Assembly (NCBI GenBank): GCA_022563535.1
Contig: JADFNE010000014.1
Location: forward strand, 1 to 64,000
From: Myxococcales bacterium
GTDB lineage: Bacteria; Myxococcota_A; UBA9160; UBA4427
Reading direction: 5' to 3'
Length of the DNA stretch: 64,000 bases
Made by a program: the position numbers and the translations under genes. Of this stretch, positions 37,874 through 46,936 are shown piece by piece. Each line of letters starts with the position of its first letter. The first letter of the stretch is position 1. The notes under the pieces were generated by a model. That model did not search any database. It was given only the letters and a program-made list of their open reading frames with translations, and was not told where the DNA came from.

Positions 37874-38842
37874 TCAACCCTTCGCGGCTGCGACGGCCTC
37901 CGTGAGCGCGGGAACGATATCGAACAAATCGGCCACGATTCCGACATCGGCCACTTCGAAGATCGGCGCGTCGGCGTCCTGGTTGATGGCGACGATGTAG
38001 TTCGAACCCTTCATGCCCACCAGATGCTGGATCGCACCGCTGATGCCGCAGGCGATGTAGAGCTTCGGGGTCACGACCTGACCCGAAGATCCGACCTGGT
38101 GCGCGTGGGGGAGCCAGCCGGCGTCCACCACGGGACGTGAGGCACCCATTGCGCCGCCCAGAGCGTCGGCCAGGGGCAGGATGATCTCCGGGAACTTTTC
38201 CGGGTCGCCCACACCACGGCCGCCGGACACTACGACATCGGCCTTGGTGAGGTCGATACCGGTGGTCTCACCCATCTTGATCTCGACAAACTTGGCCTTG
38301 GATCCGCTCAGATCGACGTCCAATTTGTTCACCGCACCGTCCGAAGAACCTGCGAAGGGCTCCATTGCGCCGGGCTGTACGGTGGCGACCGCTGGGCCTG
38401 CGACGCTCAGCTGGGCGTCGAGCTTGCCGTTGAAGATCCGGCGGGTGAGGGTCAGGCCCGAACCGCTGGCTTCGATGTTCGTGCAATCGCTGACGAATGC
38501 ACAATCGAGTTTGGCGGCGATGCGCGGGGCGACATCCCAACCCGTCGGCGTGTTGGACAGCAGCACGAGGTCTGCACCAGACGCCTCGACCGCCGCCAGG
38601 ATGGCGTTCCGGAAAACTTCGACGCCGTAGTTTGCAGCTTCGGGGGAATCGACCAGATAGGTCTCTCCTCCGCCCTTGCTGGCCAGGTCGCTCGCGATGG
38701 CTTCGACGCCACTCCCGATCACGAGGCTCTTGACCTCGCGGTCGCTGCCCCCGGCCACTTTATGTGCAAACGCCACCAACTCGAGGCTGGCGTCGCGTAG
38801 TTTTCCGTCATTGATTTCTGCTACGACGAGAACACTGCTCAT
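37874..38842 (-). CDS. etfA: Electron transfer flavoprotein alpha subunit
   Basis: The 322-aa protein pairs with EtfB to carry electrons from acyl-CoA and other dehydrogenases to EtfD/ETF-QO. The C-terminal FAD domain is clear: VVSGGRGVGDPEKF, LADALGGAMGASRPVVDAGWLPHAHQVGSSGQVV, LYIACGISGAIQHLVGMKGSNYIVAINQDADAPIFEVADVGIV. The start is the ATG at 38842, 22 bp after etfB; a longer frame only overlaps etfB. A strong terminator follows. Confidence 0.95.
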   Translation of the reverse strand: MSSVLVVAEINDGKLRDASLELVAFAHKVAGGSDREVKSLVIGSGVEAIASDLASKGGGETYLVDSPEAANYGVEVFRNAILAAVEASGADLVLLSNTPTGWDVAPRIAAKLDCAFVSDCTNIEASGSGLTLTRRIFNGKLDAQLSVAGPAVATVQPGAMEPFAGSSDGAVNKLDVDLSGSKAKFVEIKMGETTGIDLTKADVVVSGGRGVGDPEKFPEIILPLADALGGAMGASRPVVDAGWLPHAHQVGSSGQVVTPKLYIACGISGAIQHLVGMKGSNYIVAINQDADAPIFEVADVGIVADLFDIVPALTEAVAAAKG

Positions 38843-38864
38843 TGTAAATCTCTCTTCCGTCGGC

Positions 38865-39644
38865 TTAGAGAAGCCCGAGCTCTTTGATCTTGGTGATGAG
38901 TTGCCCGACGACTTCGTCGGTCGATCCTTCGAGGATCTCCGCGCTGTCGCTCTTCGGGGGAACGAAGATCTTTTCGATCTTGGACTTGACCGCACCGGCG
39001 CCCGCTTGATCTGCGACGCCCAGGTCGGCCATGGTCTTCACGTCCAGGGGCTTTTTCTTGGCCTGCATGATGCCCTTGAGCGAGGCGTAGCGGACCTGAT
39101 TGGCGCCCGTCTGAATCGCCACGACACAGGGTTGCGGAAGCTCGATGACATCGAGGGCACCGCCTTCGAGTTCGCGTTCAACTTTGACACTGTCACCGAC
39201 CTCGACATGGAGCACGCCGGTGGCAGAGGGCATATCGAGCATCTCGGCCAGCATGGCCGGGACTGCGGATGAGTTGCCATCGTCAGACATGAAGCCCGTG
39301 AAAATGAGATCGGGATTTTCTTCTTTTGCGATTGCGGCCAGGATCTTTGCGCAACCGAGCACGTCCGATGCGTCGGCATCCTCGTCGTTTACGTGGATGG
39401 CTCGATCTGCGCCCATGCCAAGCGAGGTTCGCAGGGCCTGGGTGACGCGGTCGGGACCGATGGAAACGACGAACACGTCAGCTTCACCGGCATCCTTGAG
39501 TTGAAGCGCCTGCTCCAACGCGTACGTGTCGTAGCTATTGATTTCGAACTTGATGTTGCTGTCCTGGATCCAGGTGCCGTCGGCGTTGACTTCCAAGCGG
39601 GCGTCCTGATGCGGGACCTGTTTTAGACACACCATGACCTTCAT
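38865..39644 (-). CDS. etfB: Electron transfer flavoprotein beta subunit
   Basis: The 259-aa protein starts MKVMVCLKQVPHQDARLEV and carries INSYDTYALEQALQLKD, VFVVSIGPDRVTQALRTSLGMGADRAIHV, the AMP-binding LIFTGFMSDDGNSSAVPAMLAEMLDMP and LPQPCVVAIQTGANQVRYASLKGIMQAKKKPL. It contributes the AMP site of the EtfAB heterodimer. The ATG at 39644 has GGAGG about 9 bases upstream. The ~210-bp leader separates it from the hydrolase gene, so it likely has its own promoter. Confidence 0.95.
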   Translation of the reverse strand: MKVMVCLKQVPHQDARLEVNADGTWIQDSNIKFEINSYDTYALEQALQLKDAGEADVFVVSIGPDRVTQALRTSLGMGADRAIHVNDEDADASDVLGCAKILAAIAKEENPDLIFTGFMSDDGNSSAVPAMLAEMLDMPSATGVLHVEVGDSVKVERELEGGALDVIELPQPCVVAIQTGANQVRYASLKGIMQAKKKPLDVKTMADLGVADQAGAGAVKSKIEKIFVPPKSDSAEILEGSTDEVVGQLITKIKELGLL

Positions 39645-39857
39645 GGGGGGAAACCTCCGGAGTTGCTGTGATTTTGAACTGGGCTCGCAACGGGTTCGTC
39701 CCGGAGCCCTGAAGAGCGCCGGAACCCTAACGGACGATTCGTGGCATTTCAACGGGGGCCGCAAACTCGCTCAGGAGGCCCCGAGCCAGCACTGCCCAGA
39801 GCTTGGGCAGGGGTGCAAAAGAAAGTCAATTGAGGCTCAGGGGCAGGTCAGATCGCG

Positions 39858-40604
39858 CTAGATCGCGCTGTAGTGCTTGTCGCTCCAATCGAGCAGGTAC
39901 TGGCAGACCTCGTCGTAGATCTCGTCGCTGCTGCGCAGCGATTCTCCCGGGACGGCAAAGTTCGCGTCGGCGTCCTGCACACTGCGGATCTCGGTCGTCG
40001 TCCCCATGCGGCGCACGGTCTTGACCAGGGATCCGATGTCGCATTGGTGATCGCGGCTTCCCTGCACGAAGAGCGTGGGAGAGGTAATGCGGTAGAGCTG
40101 TTCCGCGCTGATGGCCTCCGGCTCGCCTGCCGCGTGCAGTGGGAAGCTGATCAGAAACGTCCCCCCAATGCGAATCTGGCTCGTGGCGATCTGCGCCGCG
40201 ACTCGAGCTCCCAGCCCGTGTCCTCCAATGAACACGTGGGCAGGGGAGGTGGTCGGGTCCCGGTGCAGGGCGGCGATTGCCGTGCGGAAGGTGCGGATCA
40301 GCATTTCGCCAGTGTCGGCGCTGGCGGGCTCGCGGGCTTCCGCAAAGGGAAAATTGAAGCGAAGGGTCAGAAACCTTTCGTTGGTCAGCCGGTCTTGCAG
40401 GTGTTCGAGCAAAGGGTGGTGCAGATCGGAATCTGCGTCGTGGGCGATCACCATCGCAATGCGCTGGCAGGTGGGCCACCACTCGGGGATGCCCAGAACA
40501 GCCGAAATAGACTCGTTCCCGTGAATCGGTGCCACGAGTGGAATTTGCAATTCCTGGAACTGTGCGGTTTGCTCGACCAAGAAGACCCCTCTGGGGGACA
40601 CCAT
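39858..40604 (-). CDS. Alpha/beta hydrolase-fold protein, nucleophile missing
   Basis: The 248-aa protein resembles Tex30/KANL3-type alpha/beta hydrolases (DUF915/dienelactone-like). Seen are QRIAMVIAHDADSDLHHPLLEHL, LRFNFPFAEAREPA, HVFIGGHGLGARVAA and LFVQGSRDHQCD. In relatives the elbow is GGxSxGGR; here it is GGHGLGAR, with glycine where the serine belongs. The acidic residue (GSRDHQ) is kept, but the usual late histidine is not evident (QDADANFAVPG). It is probably not a standard serine hydrolase. It lies 150 bp after the RecB-family gene and 213 bp before etfB on the same strand. Confidence 0.75.
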   Translation of the reverse strand: MVSPRGVFLVEQTAQFQELQIPLVAPIHGNESISAVLGIPEWWPTCQRIAMVIAHDADSDLHHPLLEHLQDRLTNERFLTLRFNFPFAEAREPASADTGEMLIRTFRTAIAALHRDPTTSPAHVFIGGHGLGARVAAQIATSQIRIGGTFLISFPLHAAGEPEAISAEQLYRITSPTLFVQGSRDHQCDIGSLVKTVRRMGTTTEIRSVQDADANFAVPGESLRSSDEIYDEVCQYLLDWSDKHYSAI

Positions 40605-40754
40605 ATAGCACGGAATGGCGAAATTAAGTTCACCGGGATGGGAAGGGCGGGGGTTGAGATCGAACCACCCCCCGTGAGCTGCGGCTCTACGATCGCCTGC
40701 GCGCCACTTTGATCGAGCGACAGCCCGGAGCGGACAGTGGCTTGCGCGACATTC

Positions 40755-41561
40755 TCATTGGGGATGCTCGCGGAAGCAACGTTCGTTGTACTCGCACCAA
40801 TCACAGAGTTTGTTGCGTCGTACGGGGAATTCCGTCGCCGCTTCGATGCGGTCGATCAGGCCTCTGGTTTCGCTGCGCAGGGTTTTCAGCTGTTCGGGGG
40901 TCCGCGTCGAGGTTCGCTGCTCCCGGCGCTGCAAGTAGTGCCACACCAGGCGATAGGGTTGTTCTTCTCCGTAGCGCTCGAGCAGTCCCAATTGATAGAG
41001 CGCCAGTTGGCGGTCGTTGTTCAAGTCCTTTTGGGGCGGGACGTAGCGCCCGGTTTTGTAGTCGTGGATTTCAATCGCGCCGTCCGATCCCCGCACAACC
41101 CGGTCGATCACGCCCCGCATGGCGTAGCCAGTTGATTTGCCGTCATTTTCGTCGCCGTTCTTTTCGCTCTTCTTGTCGCCGAGGTCGAACGTCACCTCTT
41201 CTTCGATTCCGAGCGTCTCGGTGTGATCGAAGGGATGGAAGCGGCGGTAGTAGTACTCGATACAGCGCACGCCCAGGTCGCGGTAGAAGGAAACTGGCGT
41301 CCCCTGGCGCACGATCTTCACGCGCTTGACGTCGTAGTTTTCGTCCCAGAAAGCGTGGTAGCGGAAGATCACCTGTTCGAGGGAGGGGATCTGACCTTGC
41401 CCGACGAATTCATACAGCCGCTCGAGGACTTCGTGAACCCGCTTGCCCATGAAAGCCTCGATCCCCTCGCTTTCAGACGGGATCTCGAGGATGTACCTGT
41501 ACTCGAACTGCTTGGGGCACTTCTCGAAGCTGGAGAGGCGCGAGTGGCTGTACACTGTCAT
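40755..41561 (-). CDS. PD-(D/E)xK nuclease with Fe-S cysteines (RecB/Cas4-like)
   Basis: The 268-aa protein starts YSHSRLSSFEKCPKQFEYRYI, has GKRVHEVLERL, the catalytic GVIDRV...IEIHDYKTGRY (Asp, Glu, Lys of motifs II and III) and YQLGLLERY, and ends CDWCEYNERC. The one N-terminal and three C-terminal cysteines fit the 4Fe-4S iron staple of AddB/Cas4/RecB-like exonucleases. No helicase, cas or add gene is adjacent. A role in DNA repair or processing is inferred from the family. It is divergent from cysE. Confidence 0.85.
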   Translation of the reverse strand: MTVYSHSRLSSFEKCPKQFEYRYILEIPSESEGIEAFMGKRVHEVLERLYEFVGQGQIPSLEQVIFRYHAFWDENYDVKRVKIVRQGTPVSFYRDLGVRCIEYYYRRFHPFDHTETLGIEEEVTFDLGDKKSEKNGDENDGKSTGYAMRGVIDRVVRGSDGAIEIHDYKTGRYVPPQKDLNNDRQLALYQLGLLERYGEEQPYRLVWHYLQRREQRTSTRTPEQLKTLRSETRGLIDRIEAATEFPVRRNKLCDWCEYNERCFREHPQ

Positions 41562-41769
41562 GGCGTCACTCAGAAGAATCGAAAAATGAAAAATAGAAAT
41601 GAGCTACAGAGAAGAGGTACTCAATCCGAATCCGGGCTGCCACGCGCGGATGCCGATGTGGCCTCCGAAGGGCCAGGGAGCGGCCCAAGAGCGGTCGCCT
41701 GGCGAAGGCGGGGGTTTTGGGGCGGGCTGCTAGACTTGTCCGACGCGCCAGTGAAGAAAGGATCAGGCG

Positions 41770-42672
41770 ATGACGGGCAAGAACGCAGAAGCAAGGAACG
41801 GGCCACGTCTCGTGGGTGATGACGATCAATTCGAAGGCGTCGTCGAGTCCCTCACCCGGTGCGCAGAAGACGCGCTTTCCCAGGCGGCGTGCGGAGGGAT
41901 CGTCGATCCCGCCGAAGCCATTTCCTGGACTGAATTCGCCAAGCGTTTGATCCTGTATCAGCGCGACGAAGAATCCCTGCGCGGCGAAGTACCCGAACTC
42001 GCACGAGGGCTTGCGCAGCTGTTGTGCGAAATCGAGCTGCCGGGGGGGGCTGAACCCAAAGCCCTGACCCGTCAATTCATGAGCAAGTTGGTCGAGGTTC
42101 GCAACAAGTTGGCCCTCGATGTCGAGGCGGCCTACCAGGGTGATCCGGCTTCTCAGAGCTATACCGAGATTGCGGTTTCCTATCCCTCGCTCCAGGCGTT
42201 GACAGTCCATCGCATCGCCCATGAGCTTCACCTCCTGGGCGTGCCCACACTGCCCCGGATCATGAGCGAGTACGCCCACAGCACGACCGGAATCGACATC
42301 CACCCCGGAGCCACGATTGGTTCATACTTCTTTATCGACCACGGAACAGGGGTGGTGATCGGAGAGACCGCCGAAGTGGGCGACCGGGTGCGTCTCTATC
42401 AAGGTGTAACCCTGGGCGCGGCCTCTCTGCGCGACGGTCCATCGCTCCGAGGGCACAAGCGCCACCCGACGGTCGAAGACGATGTCACGATCTATGCAGG
42501 CGCCACGATTCTGGGCGGCGATACGGTGATCGGCGCCGGCAGTGTGATCGGCGGCAACGTCTGGATCACCAGTTCGATCAAGCCGGGCTCGCGAGTGATC
42601 GCCGAGGCACCACGTCAGGCCGTGCGCGGGGAAGACCCCGCCGCTGCCGCGCAATTGAAGTGGGATATCTGA
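41770..42672 (+). CDS. cysE: Serine O-acetyltransferase (CysE/EpsC-like)
   Basis: The 300-aa protein has a long helical N-terminal domain and an LbH C-terminal domain with [102 protein letters not shown] and [11 protein letters not shown]. It makes O-acetylserine for cysteine synthesis. It heads a plus-strand run: ccmH 2 bp on, then srkA and nadA. An AAAGGA precedes the ATG. Confidence 0.88.
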   Translation: MTGKNAEARNGPRLVGDDDQFEGVVESLTRCAEDALSQAACGGIVDPAEAISWTEFAKRLILYQRDEESLRGEVPELARGLAQLLCEIELPGGAEPKALTRQFMSKLVEVRNKLALDVEAAYQGDPASQSYTEIAVSYPSLQALTVHRIAHELHLLGVPTLPRIMSEYAHSTTGIDIHPGATIGSYFFIDHGTGVVIGETAEVGDRVRLYQGVTLGAASLRDGPSLRGHKRHPTVEDDVTIYAGATILGGDTVIGAGSVIGGNVWITSSIKPGSRVIAEAPRQAVRGEDPAAAAQLKWDI

Positions 42673-42674
42673 AC

Positions 42675-43190
42675 GTGCGGTATTCGCGCGGGCGTCGCAC
42701 CGCCTTGCTGTCGATCGTCGGGGCCGTGCTCGTTTTGGGGTTCTGCGCCGGCACTGCCTCGGCAATCGAAGGCGCTCCCCCGTGGAGCTATGCGATGGCG
42801 CATGATCTGATGAGCCCGTTTTGCCCGGGGCGCACCCTCGCCGAATGTCCGAGTCCACAGGCGACCGATCTGCGCTTCTGGATCCTCACCCAGGCGGCAG
42901 CGGGGGTGAGCGAAGCGGACGTGCGCATGATGCTTGCGGAGCGCTTTGGCGACGTACTCCTGGCCGCACCGCGGGCGGAGGGTTGGGGACTCACCGCATA
43001 CGTCGTCCCCATCGCGTTCTTCGTGATCGGCGGGCCCGTTGTCGTGCTCATCCTTCGCCGCCTCACGACCGGGAGCCATGCCGCGGCTGCGCTCGGAGCT
43101 GAACCGGTCAGCGTCAACGACTCCGCCAGTGACTCCGTCATCGATCCAGATCTGGAGCGACAACTGGAGAGCGAACTCGGAGACTACTGA
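42675..43190 (+). CDS. CcmH-family cytochrome c biogenesis protein (variant motif)
   Basis: The 171-aa protein has an N-terminal signal/TM (TALLSIVGAVLVLGFCAGTASA), a CcmH-like helical domain (LMSPFCPGRTLAECPSPQATDLR, VSEADVRMMLAERFGD) and a second TM helix with a cytoplasmic tail. In standard CcmH the active site is LRCxxCxxx; here the cysteines are spaced C-x7-C. CcmH keeps apocytochrome cysteines reduced. The start is probably GTG 42675, 2 bp after cysE; GTG 42660 would overlap. No other ccm gene is adjacent. Confidence 0.75.
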   Translation: MRYSRGRRTALLSIVGAVLVLGFCAGTASAIEGAPPWSYAMAHDLMSPFCPGRTLAECPSPQATDLRFWILTQAAAGVSEADVRMMLAERFGDVLLAAPRAEGWGLTAYVVPIAFFVIGGPVVVLILRRLTTGSHAAAALGAEPVSVNDSASDSVIDPDLERQLESELGDY

Positions 43191-43193
43191 TTG

Positions 43194-44249
43194 ATGGCAC
43201 AGTCAGAGTTCTTCTTTCGCATCAGTCCAGACCGGGTACTCGAGGCGGTCGAATCCGAAGGCTTTCAGACGACAGGCCATTGCATGGCACTGAACGCCCT
43301 GGAAAACCGGGTCTACGACGTGCGTCTCGAAGAAGGAAACCCGGTCGTGATCAAGTTCTACCGACCCGGACGCTGGAGTCGGGAGACCATCCTCGACGAA
43401 CACCGGATGCTCTTTGCCCTGCGCGACGCAGAAATTCCCGTGTGTGCGCCCTTGGTCTTCGACGACGGCGAAACCGTGCACGAGATTGAAGACATTTTCT
43501 ATGCCATCTGGCCGCGGACTGGGGGGCGCTCGCCCGACGAACTCGCCGACCACGAGGTCGACGTGCTGGGCCGGCTGCTCGCACGCATTCACAACACGGG
43601 TGCGGCGACTCAAATAAAGCATCGTCCAACCCTCGATGCCGCAACCCTTCCCCTGGCATCGCTTTCGCTGCTTGAAGACCGTGGCTTTCTGCCTCCGAGC
43701 GTCGCCAAACGCTACCGCGAGGTCGTCGAAGCGGTGGTCAGCGTGTACGAAGAACGCGTCGGCGGAATTGAACTGCTTCCAATTCACGGGGATTGCCACC
43801 GCGGCAACATCCTGCGCAACGACGCGGGTTGGTCCTTTCTCGATTTCGACGACATGATGATCGGCCCAGCGGTGCACGATGTCTGGATGATGATCCCGGG
43901 GCGCGACATCGAGGCGCACCGCCAGCGCGATCGCCTGGTCGAAGCCTACGAACAATTTCGTCCCTTCGACCACCGCAGTTTCGAGTTGATCGAACCCCTG
44001 CGCGCTTTCCGCTTCATCTTCTACGCCGGTTGGATCGCCAAGCGCTGGGAGGATCCGGCGTTCCCCGACGCATTCCCCCATTTCGGAACTGAGGAGTACT
44101 GGCAAAACGAAACGGCCGATCTCGAAGAGCAGTTCGATCTGATTGAATCCGGCGACGATGTGTTCGAGGAGGGCGACGCCCGGGCGGCGGCTTCGGAAAG
44201 CGAGGCCGAGGGGGGACTCACGAACAAGGATTTTTTCTGGGATCTTTGA
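43194..44249 (+). CDS. srkA: SrkA-like protein kinase (YihE/RdoA)
   Basis: The 351-aa APH-fold kinase has ENRVYDVRLEEGNPVVIKFYRPGRWSRETILDEHRML with the ATP-binding Lys, LPIHGDCHRGNIL with the catalytic Asp, and FLDFDDMMIGPAVHDVWMM as metal-binding motif. In E. coli SrkA limits death under stress and is cotranscribed with dsbA under Cpx control. Here its neighbour is a CcmH-like thiol protein, 3 bp upstream. The ATG at 43194 fits; the TTG before it is less likely. The C-terminal tail is acidic. Confidence 0.9.
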   Translation: MAQSEFFFRISPDRVLEAVESEGFQTTGHCMALNALENRVYDVRLEEGNPVVIKFYRPGRWSRETILDEHRMLFALRDAEIPVCAPLVFDDGETVHEIEDIFYAIWPRTGGRSPDELADHEVDVLGRLLARIHNTGAATQIKHRPTLDAATLPLASLSLLEDRGFLPPSVAKRYREVVEAVVSVYEERVGGIELLPIHGDCHRGNILRNDAGWSFLDFDDMMIGPAVHDVWMMIPGRDIEAHRQRDRLVEAYEQFRPFDHRSFELIEPLRAFRFIFYAGWIAKRWEDPAFPDAFPHFGTEEYWQNETADLEEQFDLIESGDDVFEEGDARAAASESEAEGGLTNKDFFWDL

Positions 44250-44320
44250 TCTTCCCGCCCCCCACTCGCTACAATCTCCCCGCAAAATAGTCCGTGAACA
44301 CCAACGGGAAAGTCACGTTC

Positions 44321-45295
44321 ATGTCCGCACCACCCTCCAAAACTACACCCAAAACTACACCGCACGACATTCCTCATGACATCGAGGACGCGATTCTCGA
44401 ACTGAAACGCGAACGTTCTGCGATCATCCTCGCCCACTACTACCAGGAATCCGAGATCCAGGATCTCGCCGATGTGGTGGGGGACTCGCTCGCCTTGGCC
44501 CAGGCCGCTCAGCAGGCCGATTGTGATGTCATTGCGTTTTGCGGCGTGCACTTCATGGCCGAGACCGCGAAGATTTTGAATCCGGACAAGCCCGTGGTGG
44601 TTCCAGATCTCGATGCCGGCTGTTCATTGGCGGACGGATGCCCGGCCGATGCGTTTCGCGACTTCATCGATCAGCATCCGGGTGCGGCAGTGCTGACCTA
44701 CATCAACGCCTCGGCCGAAGTCAAGGCCATGAGCGATCTGATCTGCACCTCGTCGAACGCCGTCAAAATGGTGGAACACCTGGGCGATTGCCCGATCATC
44801 TTTGCGCCGGATCGCCACCTGGCTCGCTACGTGGGCAAGCAAGCCAAGCGAGAAGATCTGATCGTGTGGCAGGGGGCGTGCGTCGTCCACGAGTTGTTCA
44901 GTGCGAAGGGTCTGGCGAAACTCAAGGTGCAGCACCCCGATGCGGAGGTTCTGGCGCATCCCGAATGCGATCAGGCGGTGCTCGACCAGGCCGACTTCAT
45001 CGCCTCGACCACGGGGATCATCAAGCGAGCGGTCGAGACACCGGAGATCCCGTCGATCATCGCGACCGAGGACGGTGTCTTTCACTCGATCTGGAAACAA
45101 GTGCCGGACAAGGTCTTGTTCCAGTCACCCGGCATGGACGAAAGCTGCGCTTGCAACCGGTGTCCCTACATGCGCCTCAATACCCTCGAAAAGCTCTACC
45201 TGGCACTGCGAGACCTCACCTCCCAGGTGGAGGTCGAGGAGTCGATTCGCGTCAGGGCACAGGTTCCGATCGAACGGATGCTTTCCCTGTCCTGA
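44321..45295 (+). CDS. nadA: Quinolinate synthase A
   Basis: The 324-aa enzyme condenses iminoaspartate and dihydroxyacetone phosphate to quinolinate for NAD. It has IILAHYYQESEIQDLADVVGDSLAL, FCGVHFMAETAKILNPDKPVVVPDL, the three cluster cysteines (AGCSLADGCP, GACVVHE, ESCACNRCPYM) and TTGIIKRAVETPE. The ATG at 44321 is preferred over GTG 44294, which lacks a ribosome site. It follows srkA after 71 bp. nadB and nadC are not in the window. Confidence 0.93.
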   Translation: MSAPPSKTTPKTTPHDIPHDIEDAILELKRERSAIILAHYYQESEIQDLADVVGDSLALAQAAQQADCDVIAFCGVHFMAETAKILNPDKPVVVPDLDAGCSLADGCPADAFRDFIDQHPGAAVLTYINASAEVKAMSDLICTSSNAVKMVEHLGDCPIIFAPDRHLARYVGKQAKREDLIVWQGACVVHELFSAKGLAKLKVQHPDAEVLAHPECDQAVLDQADFIASTTGIIKRAVETPEIPSIIATEDGVFHSIWKQVPDKVLFQSPGMDESCACNRCPYMRLNTLEKLYLALRDLTSQVEVEESIRVRAQVPIERMLSLS

Positions 45296-45322
45296 GAGCT
45301 GCGAGGGCAGGGCGATGGACTG

Positions 45323-46372
45323 CTAGAACTCGTACGCTTTTTTGAGTTCCGGATCGCCATCGGCCAGCATGCGCGCCAGATCGATCATCACCTTGCACTG
45401 CTTGAACGTGGCGTCGTCCTGCATTTTGCCATCCAGCATTGCGGCACCGGAACCGTCGCCCATGGCTTCGACGACACGCTTGGCAAACAGAACTTCCTCG
45501 GTGGGTGGGCTGAAGACGCGCCGTGCGATCGAGATCTGTGACGGGTGGATACTCCAGGCTCCGACGCAGCCCATCAGGAATGCATTGCGGAACTGGTCTT
45601 CGCAGGCCAACTCGTCTTTGATGTCTCCAAAGGGTCCGTAATAGGGATAGATGCCGTTGGCCGCGCAGGCGTCGACCATGCGGGCCAAGGTGTAGTGCCA
45701 CAAGTCCTGTTGGGCCGAGACCCGTGCCGAGTCCGGAGCGCCTTCTACCGGGTCCGTGCGCACGAGATATCCAGGATGGCCACCACCGACTCGGGTCGTT
45801 TTCATTCTGCGACTCGCAGCGAGGTCGGCGGGTCCCAGGGAAAGGCCCTGCATGCGGGGCGATGCTCCGCAGATTTCTTCGACGTTCGTGACCCCGAGTG
45901 CGGTTTCCAATATGGCGTGAAGCTGTATCGGTTTTTTCAGCCCCGCCTTCGCTTCGAGTTGAGCGAGCAATCGATCCACGTAATGGATGTCCCACGCCCC
46001 TTCGACTTTGGGCACCATGATGACGTCGAGTTTGTCGCCGATCTCTAGCACCAGACGGGTGATGTCGTCGAGCATCCAAGGCGAATCGAGGCTGTTGATG
46101 CGGGTCCATAGCTGGCAGGAACCGAGATCGGTGTTGCTGGCGATCTGGATTAGGCCTTCCCGTGCGGCTTCTTTCTTTTCGAGCTTGATGGCATCTTCGA
46201 GATTGCCAAGCAACACGTCGCACTTGCGTGCAATCTGCGGAACTTTGTCGACCATTTTGGGATTGCTCGGGTCGAAGAAGTGAATCATGCGCGACGGGCG
46301 CAGAGGAATTTCGCGCAGCGGTGTCGGGGCTCCGAGGGCGAGCGGTTGAAAGAAATCCTTGGCACTTCGCAT
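45323..46372 (-). CDS. CoA ester lyase (CitE/malyl-CoA lyase family)
   Basis: The 349-aa HpcH/HpaI-CitE TIM barrel has [64 protein letters not shown] (metal and CoA region), [13 protein letters not shown] and [13 protein letters not shown], then [17 protein letters not shown]. Likely reactions are cleavage of malyl-CoA, methylmalyl-CoA or citramalyl-CoA. The ATG at 46372 has AGGAGA 8 bases upstream. A tandem MaoC protein 1.4 kb away could be a pathway partner. The substrate is uncertain. Confidence 0.83.
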   Translation of the reverse strand: MRSAKDFFQPLALGAPTPLREIPLRPSRMIHFFDPSNPKMVDKVPQIARKCDVLLGNLEDAIKLEKKEAAREGLIQIASNTDLGSCQLWTRINSLDSPWMLDDITRLVLEIGDKLDVIMVPKVEGAWDIHYVDRLLAQLEAKAGLKKPIQLHAILETALGVTNVEEICGASPRMQGLSLGPADLAASRRMKTTRVGGGHPGYLVRTDPVEGAPDSARVSAQQDLWHYTLARMVDACAANGIYPYYGPFGDIKDELACEDQFRNAFLMGCVGAWSIHPSQISIARRVFSPPTEEVLFAKRVVEAMGDGSGAAMLDGKMQDDATFKQCKVMIDLARMLADGDPELKKAYEF

Positions 46373-46524
46373 AGGGAGTTCTCCTGAGTCGTTCGCGTAA
46401 TCTATGGCTACCCATTGCGACGAGCAATCCAACCGGCTTTTAGCCTCGTCGCAGTTTCGATGAGCCCTCAACCCGATAGCCAGAATGGTCGATGTCTGAT
46501 CAAATTAGCTGCAAGCGGGATCGA

Positions 46525-46932
46525 ATGACCAACCCCAAATCACTTACTGTCGTACTCATCGACGATAGCAAGATTGTGCTCGCCCAACTCGAGGAGTTGG
46601 TCGGTACCCTCGACGGCGTAGAGGTCGTCGCGACGGCCTGTGACGGGACCGGAGCGATTCGCATCGTCCGCGACCAGTCCCCGAACCTCGCGATCATGGA
46701 CATCGTCATGCCCGGTATGGATGGACTCGCGGCGTTGCGGGTGATCAACGCAAATTTCCCAGAAACGCGAGTTGCGATGTTCTCTTCGGTAGCCGGTTCG
46801 GCCTCGAAGGCGGAAGAAGCGTTTAGACTCGGCGCCATTCAGGTCATCAGCAAGCCGATCGACAATCGGATGCTCGAAGCCCTCTTCGAGTCGGAACTTG
46901 CGTGGCGAGACAGCGCAGATTCACGGGGCTAG
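46525..46932 (+). CDS. CheY-like response regulator
   Basis: The 135-aa receiver domain has LIDDSKIVLAQLEELV with the acidic pair, NLAIMDIVMPGMDGLAALR with the phospho-acceptor Asp, MFSSVAGSA for the Thr/Ser switch and VISKPIDN with the conserved Lys. There is no output domain. It is 4 bp before a CheX-like gene that is broken by a frameshift, so the pair probably formed a regulator and phosphatase or adaptor module. ATG 46492 is an alternative start; 46525 has AGCGGGA upstream. Confidence 0.88.
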   Translation: MTNPKSLTVVLIDDSKIVLAQLEELVGTLDGVEVVATACDGTGAIRIVRDQSPNLAIMDIVMPGMDGLAALRVINANFPETRVAMFSSVAGSASKAEEAFRLGAIQVISKPIDNRMLEALFESELAWRDSADSRG

Positions 46933-46936
46933 GGGG

